From: Plantago major
Taxonomy: Eukaryota; Streptophyta; Magnoliopsida; Lamiales; Plantaginaceae
Reading direction: 5' to 3'
NCBI GenBank assembly: GCA_026545765.1
Contig: CM048842.1
Span: 22,656,667-22,720,666 of the forward strand
Length of the DNA stretch: 64,000 nucleotides
The notes below the pieces were generated by a model. The model saw nothing but the letters and a program-made list of their open reading frames with translations. It had not been told where the DNA came from and searched no databases. The position numbers and the translations under genes are program-made. Below, one piece after another: positions 21,918 through 32,139 of this stretch. How positions within the stretch are numbered: position 1 is the first letter of the stretch; each line of letters begins with the position of its first letter.

Positions 21918-23002
21918 ATGGCTCCAAAACGTGCTCCTGCTAAGGATACCAGTGCTACTGCCTCTACTGCTGCTGAAAAGCAAGCACCAGTGCTAGTAAT
22001 AGCAAACAATCGTCTCATAGGCGATTTTAATCCTAAAAATTAGACTTCAAACCACAAGATGATTTGGGGTGGTGCTATGATTGAGAAACACCTTTATGCT
22101 GTAATCGTAGAACAAGCAGATAGGAGGACTATCCTTGGTATGCTTGAAAAGGCACAAATCAAGGGTTTTCTCTCAGCTCTTCCCAGTGGATTCTCTTCAC
22201 TGGATGTACTTGAGTTTTATAATAACTCGTGTGTCATCACCAGCATTACTAATGGAATTGAAGAAATGTCCATTAAAACTAAAGTTCAAGGAAAAGAAAT
22301 TTTCCTTAACTGCCAAGGATTCTGTGATATCTTTGGTCTCCGAAATCAAGGAATTGATTTCGAGATTAACACCAAGGATGAAACTGTCCTTGAAGGTGTT
22401 AAGACCCTGTATAGTGATGTTTGCAACATGGACAAGCCAGTTACTCCTTCTGAGTTCAAACTTGCTGATATAAGGACTAGACATCTATACATTCATTGGG
22501 ATGTCTTGGCTTGCCTTCTTCACAGATGCTTTGATGGTCTACAAGGTGGAGTTGACCAAATAAGCTTGGAACGGTGGATGATGATGTTCCTTATGAAGGA
22601 AGAAATAACTAGGTCAGAAAACCTTTTTAACTGGGGAAAGTACGCCTATGTAAAGTTCGTGAAGAAGCTACAAAGATTTGAGCCAAAGATCATCAATGGC
22701 CTTGCTGAGCCAAAAGCCACAGTGAGCTTTGGACTAAAGATATGCTTCTTGTTGGAAAAGCTTGGCATTAAGCTCAGAAAGACGGCTGACATAGCCAACA
22801 GTAACCTGCTCTACAAATATGAGTATACAAACATGATGAAAAAGGTTATTGCGTCTCAGAAAGGTTCTAAGAAACGAAAGACTGACGAAGTATCTGAGGG
22901 ATCCGTTGCGACCAAAAAGCCCAGAACTTCACGAATGAAGTTTGCTGGAAAATCAGAAAGCATACCCGTTGTGAATGTCGACTCTCAGATATCTACCGAC
23001 AC

Positions 23003-23145
23003 TGCTGATGAACTCATCAATGCAGATGAACTCATCAATGCTGCTAAGTTCGCAGCAGATGAACTCATCAATGCTGCAAAAGATACAACTGCTGATGAAC
23101 TCATCAATGCTACCAAGGAAAGCCTTGCTAATGAACTCATTGGTA
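23003..23145 (+). repeat. Ala-Asp-Glu-Leu-Ile-Asn-Ala tandem repeat coding sequence, element A
   Basis: Five copies of GCTGATGAACTCATCAATGC or a close variant encode ADELINA-type units separated by zero to six residues. C has four units (39214-39320) with a different arrangement, so the copy number is changing. The region is predicted alpha-helical by composition. Confidence 0.85.
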
Positions 23146-23901
23146 AAAAAGAGAGTAGTGGTAGGCATCAAGCCCTATCTGCAGCAACCGCAGGGATTAT
23201 TGATCAATCTGTTCCTAATGCTGATGAGAGCTCTGATGATGATGAATTGGTCATCTCTCAAGTCCTACAGAAATAAAAAAGGGCTAAGGTTGCTGAAGAA
23301 GCAACAAGTTCTAAGGATGCTGAAAGAATAGAGGTATCTGAAGAACCCACACCTCAGGTTGCTGAACAAGCACCAATTTCAGAGGTTGTTGAGAAAGCAC
23401 TTAGTACAGAGGTTGCTGAAGAAGCACTAAGTACAGAGGTTGCTGAGATAGAACCTATGACCAAGGAATCTGGACAAGACACACTCAAGCTGGTAGAAGA
23501 AGCTTTGAGAAGTGGTGACATAGTGATGGAGGACTCTGACATTGCCTCCACACTATACAAACTGTCACAAAAGGATCAGTATGAGCCGCACTTTAATTCA
23601 TCTAATTCACATGATTCACCAGATGATAATGAAGCCATGGTGAATGAATTACAGTTTGACATACCAGCACTTCTGATTGCTGAAGAAAATCCTGCAAATG
23701 AGCAGGTTCCCCAACTCAATGAGAGGGATCAAACTGAGGCATCTGCTCAGAATGATCAACCAGGGGGAGGCAACTGAGTTGCATACTCAGGATAGGCCCG
23801 AAGTACCTCAAACTTCCAACAAAGAAGTGGTCCAAGAACAACAAGACCAATGCATGGAAACTTCATAGGTTCCAGAGACCAGTCAGCCTGACAAAGCTCA
23901 G

Positions 23902-24778
23902 GTAGCTGAATGGTTTAACTCTTTACTTGTGATAACTTATGCTTAAATCTTGTTACTTATTAAAATTTCTTTGTTACAGGCTGAATTAGAAACAAAAGAA
24001 CAAGAGGAAGCTGTAAAGCTTACCTCAGAGACTGAGAAGGAGGCTCCCATAGCCTCACCACTTAAGGAACCTGAGTCTGTATTACAGGTGGAAAATAGTT
24101 TCTTAAGACATAACTTTTTAGATCTATCGTATACACTTGACTAAGTGTTTGTTTCTAATAGGCTCCAACTGAGAAGAAAAATGATGAGGCTGAGAAGCCT
24201 AACTCATCAGAGAATCAACCAGAGACTCACAAAGTCTCTGAGGAACAAGTATCTGAGCCTTCTATTGGGAAGGTATATATATCTCAGATATCTATATTCT
24301 TCACAATGTTACTCTGATCATTTTTCTAAAAACTTAACACTTTCTACTCATAGGCTCAAACAGAAGTAGAAGTTGATGGGGAATTGCCCATTCAATCCCC
24401 TCAACAAATGGAAATTGATGAGGCCACCAAGCCTTCATCACCAGAGAGAATACCAGAAACTGTACAAGTTTCTGAGAGATAAGTGTCTGAGCCTCCTACT
24501 GTGGAGGTAATTAACATCTCAGATATCAAATTATCTAAGTGTTTCTCTCCTTATAAATTTCTAAGTGTTATGTTATATTTTATTCTCAAGTTCAAAAAGA
24601 AAGAGAGGATGCTGAGGATCAGACTTCCAAGTCTCCTCCTCACACCAAGATATCTGAGGCACCTGTAGTCCAACCTTCTGAGCCTGTTGCTATTGCACAG
24701 GTAACTCAGATACTTGACTACTCTAAAACCCAGATATCTACTAAAGTTTTGAAACTAACTCAAAACTCTCTCTTTCAG
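23902..24778 (+). other. Intron cluster of element A extra gene
   Basis: Introns: 23902-23979 (78 nt), 24088-24161 (74), 24273-24353 (81), 24507-24589 (83) and 24701-24778 (78). The first three and the last are GT...AG. The fourth ends in AA where B and C end in AG, so its acceptor is mutated. All are phase 0. Exons 2-4 have exactly the lengths of C (108, 111, 153 nt). The last segment is open in frame (26 codons). Confidence 0.8.
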
Positions 24779-27540
24779 GCTCAAGCTAGTGCCTTAGTGG
24801 TCCATGAGGATTTGAACAAGGAGCTACTTCCATTCTTCAAAGCTCATACTCTGCCAAAGCATCTCAAGTGTTTCCCGAAATGGCAGAGACTCAGATGCTC
24901 TGATTTGTTTGAGATCACAAGGGTCATTGATCACCCTACCAGAAGAGCAAGAGCATTTGACTTGGAGAATTATGTGCATGCAATATTTTCAACTGAGCAA
25001 TACGCATTTGCCACGTTGATGAATAAGAACTTCATAAAGGAAGTAGCACATAAGCTTATTGAAGCCTTTGAAAAGGCAGATGGTCAGACCATAATGGAGA
25101 TGGCATTCAAGCCAATCTTGCCCAAGTCCCTATTGTGCATACCCTCTAAACAAGAGGAAGTAAATGGACAAGTTGTCACACTTCCTGAAGTGATCAATCT
25201 GGTTTGTCAAGATGAGGAGGAAACAAATAAGAATAATTTTGAAGAACCTCCTTCTGACCATCACAAGGATGATGATGATGCCCCTGCACCAGGGCCAGGA
25301 GGGAATTGCATAAGGTAATAATACCTCAGTTGCTGAAAAGTACACTGAGAGGACTTCACAAAATTCCCCTCCTCCATCTCCTCAGAAGTCTACACATACA
25401 TCTCCCCAACAAAAAGACTCTACGAAACAAGTAGTTTAGCACTCTGAGGAAAATACTCAGAAAATATTGGATGCACAAGCCAGATTTGCTCAACTCAAAC
25501 AACTGTTGGAGGAAGAACAACAACTAAATCTTCAACTGGAAGAAAAGATAGCTGAATCCAGAGTCAAGCTAGATAAACTTGAAGAACAAACACGCAAAGA
25601 AACGCAAGCTTACAGTGAGATTAAAGGGCTCCGGGACGCTGTTGATTATATTGCTAAGGAGCTAGATGCTGAACAAGTATCTGAAGAAAAGCATGATGCT
25701 AAGGCTGCATCTTCACCAAAGAAACCATCTTCCAAAGACAAGAAACCCATATCTGAGATGGTTGCCGCCTTCAGAAACCTTAATGAAGAAGTGCAAGAGG
25801 ATGACGATCACAAGGCTGATGATTCAGATGATGAAGAAGACAAGGCATTGGCAGAACACCGCAATGAACACTTAGCGGTTTCTCACTTAAAAAGGAAGCT
25901 AATTGCTCCTGAACTTTTCAACAAACAGCCAAATGTCAACTCCAATGAATACTTGAACAGATACCAAGTACTAGCTACATTGAATAAGGAGTTGTCTTCA
26001 CAGAACAAATCAGTAATTGCCTAAGTCCCCACTGAAATGAAGAAATTCACTGAGCTCATTACTCAGAGAACAACCAGCATGGTCCTTGCATAGAAGGATC
26101 TGGGAATGGTTAGGGACAATGATGTGTCATTAGCTGAAAAAGCTTTTGATGAGGCAAGTTACACTGCTAGAAAAGCAGATGCCATACTAGGCCCATTGGC
26201 AGAGCTCACTGATAAGGAAAATGGACTTATCAAACAAAATCAGGAGCTCAAGGCTGAAACTTCAGAATTTGGTTACTGCCTACAATTACTTGCAAAGGAA
26301 TTTTGAGTCTCTCTCAGAATCCTTTGTGGTACTTAGTCAGTCAACAATGACTAAGGGGGAAGGATTTGGACCTCAAGGTCAGGGGGGAGGATTTCAACAA
26401 AATAAATCTAGAGCTGGTGCTGCTCAGAAAGGAAGAGGAAACAAGAAATCTTCCCAACCACCACTCAGAATCAATGAGCCCTCCTCAAGTCAAGCTGCTT
26501 TGCAAATAGTAGTTACTTCCCAGCAACCAACTGAAGAAACAACAAGGGCCAGGGCACAAAGACCTCCAAGGGGTACCAAGGCTCCAAGGAGAAGACAAGT
26601 AAGAGGGATTGATCTTGATGATGAAGAAGAAGAAGGACAGATCAAATCCCTAGGCAATGAAGAAGGCTGCAAATCACCTAACAAGAGAAATCTGGAAGAT
26701 GATGATGAAGATGAGGATGAAGATGAAGCTCCTCTTCACAGAAAAAAAAAGAAAGGTTGATAGCCTAATTGAGCCCTTAGCTGCAAAGCCAATAGCAACT
26801 AAAACACCCTCCGAAATTACCAAGTCAATCTAGGGTGGTTCTTCAAGCAATCCAAGAGAAAACTCAAGGCAAAGAAAGAATAGATCGAGAGCTGAAAGAA
26901 GAAAAGGTCAACTTCCACTCAGGCCAGAAGAAGCCAGAATTGAGTATGTGAAGACTGACAACAACTCCTCCTCCTACAGGTGTATTCATCAAAGGAATGG
27001 ATACTGGAACACAAGCACTTGCTTGTAAATAAAAAAGGATTTTCAGTACCCATCCATCAACAACTTATGGCATGGAGAAAAGATAAGCCAATCTTGATCA
27101 ACACCAATCATGTCAAAGCTTGGTTGGATTTTGAAGTTGTCAAGAGAGTTGAAGCCATGAGGAACGACCTTAATGATGAATGTCCTTATGGAAAACCTGA
27201 TGATGTGCATAGAGTCCCAAACCTCACTGGAACAGGCACAAGGCCAAGACTTGCTGTGGAACCCTTTGAGTCATTCTACATGATTGAAGATCAATACAAG
27301 GGTGACATCAGATATCTGAGGATTATATATGAATACTTCAAGCTATCATATATCAGAATTGAGCATGCCTGGAAATGGGGAAAGTACTTATGGGTCAAAA
27401 ATTTTGCCAAGAAGAATCCCACCAAATCATACAAAGAAGTATGTGGTTATGCCAGAGACACTGAGATGTTGGTCAGAACCTTGCACTATGACTACTCAGA
27501 TGATATTAAAAGATTTGGAGATAGGGAGTATGCAAATTGA

Positions 27541-27904
27541 TCCTGGGAGCTGCTAAAGATTTGAAGACTTGAAGACAAGTTAATTAGGATGTTTACTTGG
27601 AGCTTGGCTACTCCTGTTGTCCTAGTTAACTATGTATTTTGTATCTGGCTGATTGTGCTTTATTGTTTTATCATTGTAAAAGTTATCTGTAAACTTTACT
27701 TGTAACATATCTAATGAACCTACTCTCAGATATCAATCTATAAAAAGATAACTTGTCAGCAAAGATCACACCTTGTGATTTGGTTGATGTTTACTTCCTG
27801 CACTTAATTATATGAATTAAAAGATCATAAGAAATTATTAAGTGTTGGATTGTTCCCTCTTCCAAGTTGTGATAGGTTTTAAAGATACTCATCGTTGACT
27901 AATC
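27541..27904 (+). other. Element A 3' untranslated region of the extra gene
   Basis: Non-coding. It contains GAAGACTTGAAGAC words near 27558 and is closely similar to C (43567-43947). I see no ORF. Confidence 0.7.
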
Positions 27905-27919
27905 AAAAAGGGGAAAATT
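27905..27919 (+). promoter_or_regulatory. Element A polypurine tract
   Basis: AAAAAGGGGAAAATT abuts the first base of the 3' LTR (27920). It has one G fewer and one A more than B and C. Confidence 0.88.
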
Positions 27920-29524
27920 TGTTAGGAATATCTGGTTAGATTTTGATCAGCAACCTAATGACTTATCTTAGCTCAGAAAGGTGGTTAGTACTCTTGGTTC
28001 ACTTGAACACTGTAAAAGAGGAAAATCACGGAGTATGTTAGTCTAGCAAATCTTGTATAGGATGTTAGGTCTCTGAATATAATTTTTATATCTTTGAAGA
28101 AGACCAAGAACAAGGCATCCAGCAGGAGAGTTCAACAAATTTGAAGATTTGAAGACTGCACAAGATTGCTAAAGACAAAGGAAATTGGTCTCATCAGATA
28201 CCTATGTCCAGATATCTTGAAGAAACAAGTGTTTTTCAACAAACAAGTTTCGCAAAAAATATCTGAGAACACAAGGTTTCTGAACGAGGAAAAGTGCCCA
28301 CAAAAATCTACACTCAGATACCCTGGATAAAACTATGTTTATGGGAAACAATGTTTCAACAGGTAGCTGGAGATGAGAAGGTCTCTGGAAAGGGACATGC
28401 AATGCTTCAGAAAGCGTGTATAGTTCCGTTGGTACTACAGGACAAAAATAGTACAATGCAATAAATGCGCAGACAGAGACATCTGAACAAAAGAGGAAAT
28501 ATCTGAAAACAGACAATGTCTTCTATAGTACTATTTTCAGATATCAATAGTTTAAATTTGAATTGAGCCTAACGGATACTATTCAAATGGCTTCAAATTC
28601 AACTATACCACTGAGAATGCTTGAAACACACACTGAACATCTTGAACTTACACACAGAACGAACTCATTCAAGCATACAAACCTTCAACCTACTTACTCT
28701 TTAGCTTACAAGTTGCGACTAAGCTCTTGAACTCTAAGTAGCACGAAAGTTCTAAGTGTCCTGATCCTTAACAAGCATTGCTATCTGTGAAGGAGTTGAA
28801 TCAAAAGATCAAGAATATGAGTTTCATTCTTCAAAACATTTAACATAGACTTGGGTCAGTAAAGAACATATCACCACACATTGTGAAGTGTGTTAAGTGA
28901 TTCTTGTTCTATAGAGTATTTCTAAATAACTGAAAAGTTAGTAAGAATACTCACCTGACAAACCATCATAACCAACACCTTAAACGGCGTGGAGTATAGG
29001 AAGTACTTAGTTTGGGAAACTAAGGAATAACTCCAAGGTTACTGAACATAGGAAGTACTTAGTTTGGGAAACTAAGGAACAACTCAAAGGTTTCTGAGTA
29101 TAGGAAGTACTTGGCTGGGAGCCGGGGAATAACTCAGGGGGAACACTTGGTTGGGAACCTAGTGTATTTAGGAATCAAGAAAATATATTTGTAAGGTGAA
29201 CTCATTTATCTGTTTTAGTGGATTCCAGGTCTGAGAAAGGCCGAAGTGGATTAGTTGAAGTATTACGCCACCTTCAGATAACACTATAAAAGACGTGTTA
29301 TTTACTTTCAGTAATTTACTTATCACTCTGTTTATCCTGCTAAGTATTTAAACACATTATATCTTGCCAAGCACGTGCACTTATCACAGAAAAGTCTTCC
29401 GCTCTTTGAAATTAAGTATCAGATTTCTTCACTGATCTCTGAGAAATTGTGTTTATCGACAAAAGTTGTAAAAGACTATTCACCCCCCTTCTAGTCTTTT
29501 CCTTTGCCGTTATCTGGATCAACA
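27920..29524 (+). repeat. Element A 3' LTR
   Basis: The 1605-bp LTR runs TGTTAGGAATATC...CTGGATCAACA and is similar along its length to C's LTRs (30395-32021, 43963-45594). The TATA position is degraded (CTATACCA near 28602). The hairpin tandem repeat is at 28989-29165. The 5' partner lies outside the window. Confidence 0.93.
28989..29165 (+). repeat. LTR tandem hairpin repeat (A 3' LTR), 52-bp period
   Basis: Hairpins CTTAGTTT/AAACTAAG around GGG at 29006-29024 and 29058-29076; CTTGGCT/AGCCGGG around GGG at 29110-29126; CTTGGTT/AACCTAG around GGG at 29146-29162. The first three are exactly 52 bp apart. Stems differ in concert on both arms. Confidence 0.82.
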
Positions 29525-30394
29525 CAATTTTCTTATAAGATTCGTGTCTAAGCTTTGGTTGATCGTGAGGAATCCACTGAAGTCTTGGAGACTCCATCAT
29601 CATGAAGGAATGAACAATAAACTGTTGAAACTATCTCCTACCAAGTATAAGTTGGTGACCTTCTCCCCCTCTGTGTTGAATTATGAATGCTAAGAATTCC
29701 CTAAGTGTGAGATTTGGCCTCTTATTGTATGAAGAGGGAGATTGCATGGAAGAAATTCATTTATTCTTTGCAAATATCTAGTCGACTTCAACTCAACCAT
29801 GATATCCCTCTTATGCCTCACATTCTCAATGTCTCCTTCAATAATGGCAGCAACCTCTGATGCAGTAGGCAAATTATAGGTCCGTCCATCCTTGGCTCAT
29901 CTAGCTATAAGCTACAGACTAATATCTGCCGAGTTATTAAGAGATATACGATCCCTGGCCATCCTATATGTTTTGGCATAAGGATTATATTGGTCGACCA
30001 TGCATTTGATGCTGGCTGCAATAGAAGTGTCCAAACCCTTCCCATGACCACTTGCATACATGAATACATACAAATTTACTTAAATGAACTAATCAGTGTG
30101 TAATATTATTATAATGTATTTTATAAAACAATATAGATAGATATTAATGGCACTAACCCAAGAACATATTGATCATGTTCTGTACTTCGTGCTCAGTGTC
30201 ATAGATGTATAGCTAAGAAAACTTTGGTTCTTTTTCCTTCGTCTGGCAACAAAGAGCCTATTTTGTGGAAATTCTGACCACCCATCTTGAAACAATAAGG
30301 ACCCCGACTTTATTAACCTCTTTGTCTATTTTTCCACCCATTGCATAATAGAAAACATCATGTTATATGCCCGTAAGGTTTCAATCAAACTCCG
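29525..30394 (-). pseudogene. Helitron helicase fragment, downstream part
   Basis: Minus-strand reading gives Helitron N-terminal-domain motifs in order: SLIETLRAYNMMF (near 30385-30350), QNRLFV and YDTEH-like stretches (30300-30190), MVDQYNPYAKTYRMARDR (near 30000-29950), DGRTYNLPTASEVAAIIEGD...RDIMVELKSTRYLQRINEF (29890-29750), and LREFLAF...FQQFIVHSFMMMESPRLQWI (29700-29560). Stops and frameshifts are frequent. The fragment is cut by A's LTR at 29525 and by C at 30395; its upstream part continues at 45595. Helitron helicases drive rolling-circle transposition. Confidence 0.85.
30390..30394. repeat. Target-site duplication CTCCG, left copy (element C)
   Basis: CTCCG at 30390-30394 pairs with CTCTG at 45595-45599, differing at one base (C/T in a CpG). 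Removing C and one copy restores a continuous Helitron reading frame. Confidence 0.85.
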
Positions 30395-31070
30395 TGTTAG
30401 GAATATCTGTTTAGATTTTGATCAGTAACCTAATGACTTATCTTAGCTCAGAAAGGTGGTTAGTACTCTTGGTTCACTTGAACACTGTAAAAGAGGAAAA
30501 TCACTAAGTATGATAGTCTAGCAAATCTTGTAAAGGATGTTAGGTCTCTGAATGTAATTTTTATATCTTTGAAGAAGACCAAGAAGAAGGCATCCAGCAG
30601 GAGAGTTCAACATTTTTCTTTGAAGTTTTGAAGACTGCAAAAGATTGCTGAAGACAAAGTTTATCAGATACCTATGTCAATATCTTTGATAAACAAGTGT
30701 TTCTCAATAAACAAGTTTTGCAAAAGATATCTGAGAACGCAAGGTTTATGAACGAGGAAAAGTGCCCACAGATATCTACACTCAGATACCCTGGATAAAA
30801 CTATGTTTCTGGGAAACAATGTTTCAACAGGTATCTGGAGATGAGAAGGTCTCTGCAAAGGGACATGCAATGCTTCAGAAAGCGTGCATAGTTCCGTTGG
30901 CACTACAGGACAAAAATAGTACAATGCAATAAATGCGCAGACAGTGACATCTGAACAAAAGAGGAAATCTCTAAAATGAGACAACGTCTTCTGCAGTACT
31001 ATTTTCAGATATCAATAGTTTGAATTTCATTAAGCCTAACGGATACTATTCAAACGGAATGATTTTCAAC

Positions 31071-31078
31071 TATAAATA
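31071..31078 (+). promoter_or_regulatory. Element C 5' LTR TATA box
   Basis: TATAAATA in the same context (CAACTATAAATATC) in both C LTRs. It marks U3 and implies that the hairpin tandem repeat about 430 bp downstream is transcribed. Confidence 0.65.
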
Positions 31079-31483
31079 TCATCACGTAGAATGCTTGAAA
31101 GACACACACTAAACTCACTGAAAATACCAAGCCTCTCTGATAATACAACTATTGGTATCTTTCTCTTAAGCATACAAGTCTTCAACCTACTTATTCTTCA
31201 GCTTACAGTTGCGTCAAAGCTCTTGAATTCTAAGTAGCACGAAAGTTTTAAGTGTCCTGATCCTTAACAAGCATTGCTATATGTGAAGGAGTTGAATCAA
31301 AAGATCAAGTATCTGAGATTTGTTCTCTAGAACATTTATCATAGACTTGGGTCAGTAAAGAACATATCACCAAACACTGTGAAGTGTGTTAAGTGACTCT
31401 TGTTCAAGAAGGTAGTATTACATAACTATAGAAGTTATTAATCTACCAAACCTGACAAACTACCTTAACCAACACCTGAAACG

Positions 31484-31672
31484 GCGTGGATTACAGGAAG
31501 TACTTAGGTTGGGAAACTAAGGAATAACTCCAAGGTTACTGAGCATAGGAAGTACTTAGTTTGGAAAACTAAGGAATAGCTCAAAGGTTTCTGAGTATAG
31601 GAAGTACTTGGCTGAGAAAGCCGAGGAATAACTCAGGGGGAACACTTAGTTGGGAACCTAGTGTATTTAGGA
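31484..31672 (+). repeat. LTR tandem hairpin repeat (C 5' LTR)
   Basis: Four units: TTAGGTT/AAACTAA, TTAGTTT/AAACTAA, TTGGCT/AGCCGA and TTAGTT/AACCTA arms around short G-rich loops. They are separated by AAGTACTT and AACTC...GAGTATAGG segments that can also pair. Confidence 0.78.
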
Positions 31673-32023
31673 ATCAAGAGAAGATATTTGTAAGGTGAAC
31701 TCAATTATCTGTCTTAGTGGATTCTAGGTCTGAAAAAGGCCGAAGTGGATTAGTTGAAGGATTACGCCACCTTCAGATACCACTATAAAGATCAGTGTTA
31801 TTTACTTTATGCAATCTATTACTTGCTTTATTTACCTTGCAGAGTTCTTACACATATCTTGCTGAGCACGTGCACTTATCACAGAAAAGTCTTCCGCTCT
31901 CTGAAATTAAGTATTAGATATCTTCACAGATATCTGAGAAATTGTGTTTATCGACAAAAGTTGTAAAAGTCTATTCACCCCTCCCCCAAGTCTTTTCCCT
32001 TTCCCGTTATCTGGACCAACAAG

Positions 32024-32035
32024 TGGTATCAGAAC
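32024..32035 (+). promoter_or_regulatory. Element C primer-binding site, tRNA-iMet
   Basis: TGGTATCAGAAC lies two bases inside the 5' LTR, with one mismatch to TGGTATCAGAGC of B. Confidence 0.92.
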
Positions 32036-32139
32036 AGGAGGTTCCCAAGCCTTCTGCACTGAACCTAGATCCCAGATAAGTGCCCACTAACTGCTTTTCA
32101 CCTACACTTGATTTGTTTGTTTAGTGTGTTTGCTGCAGG

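Larger units (their letters stand above)
21918..27540 (+). pseudogene. Element A extra gene (post-pol, multi-exon), decayed
   Basis: ATG at 21918 (Met-Ala-Pro-Lys-Arg). Exon 1 is 21918-23901; exons 2-5 are 23980-24087, 24162-24272, 24354-24506 and 24590-24700; exon 6 starts at 24779 and runs to the TGA at 27538-27540. Features: N-terminal domain (about 22059-22860) with AQIKGFLSALPSG and LACLLHRCFDGLQGG; a basic nuclear-signal-like KKRKTDE; Ala-Asp-Glu-Leu-Ile-Asn-Ala repeats; Glu/Ser modules; LPKHLKCFPKW domain; acidic stretch; coiled coil (25467-25650); basic QPPLRINEPSSSQAALQ region; and C-terminal domain (26980-27540). Breaks: Trp-to-stop near 22042, TAA near 23274, an extra G near 23765, CAA-to-TAA near 24480, and more stops at 25316, 25437 and 26021. 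No transmembrane segment is visible. The product family is not recognised; it occupies the env-like position of Sireviruses. Confidence 0.72.
1..29524 (+). mobile_element. Element A: Sirevirus-like Ty1/copia LTR retrotransposon, 5' truncated by window, split by element B
   Basis: Element A is read in two blocks, 1-1704 and 17945-29524, separated by the nested element B. Order seen: C-terminal half of gag, protease, integrase, reverse transcriptase, RNase H, a hairpin-rich spacer, a long extra gene with introns, polypurine tract, and 3' LTR. The 5' LTR and first part of gag lie outside the window; by comparison with element C about 2.8 kb is missing. Assignment to the Sirevirus (SIRE/Maximus) type is an inference from the extra gene after pol, the AAAAAGGGG polypurine tract, LTRs over 1.6 kb, and the tRNA-iMet primer site of its relatives B and C. 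The right LTR end abuts Helitron helicase sequence, so A inserted into a Helitron. Confidence 0.85.
30395..32021 (+). repeat. Element C 5' LTR
   Basis: The 1627-bp LTR runs TGTTAGGAATATC...TCTGGACCAACA and is very close to the 3' copy. TATAAATA at 31071-31078 is the likely core promoter. The hairpin tandem repeat is at 31484-31672. Confidence 0.95.

Noticed and set aside
28202..28516. Antisense ORF of about 104 codons present in three LTRs (also 30664-30984 and 44240-44554)
   Set aside because: It is shared because the LTRs are related copies, lies opposite the LTR sense strand in U3, has no recognisable domain, and is not kept open in element B. I treat it as a chance ORF.
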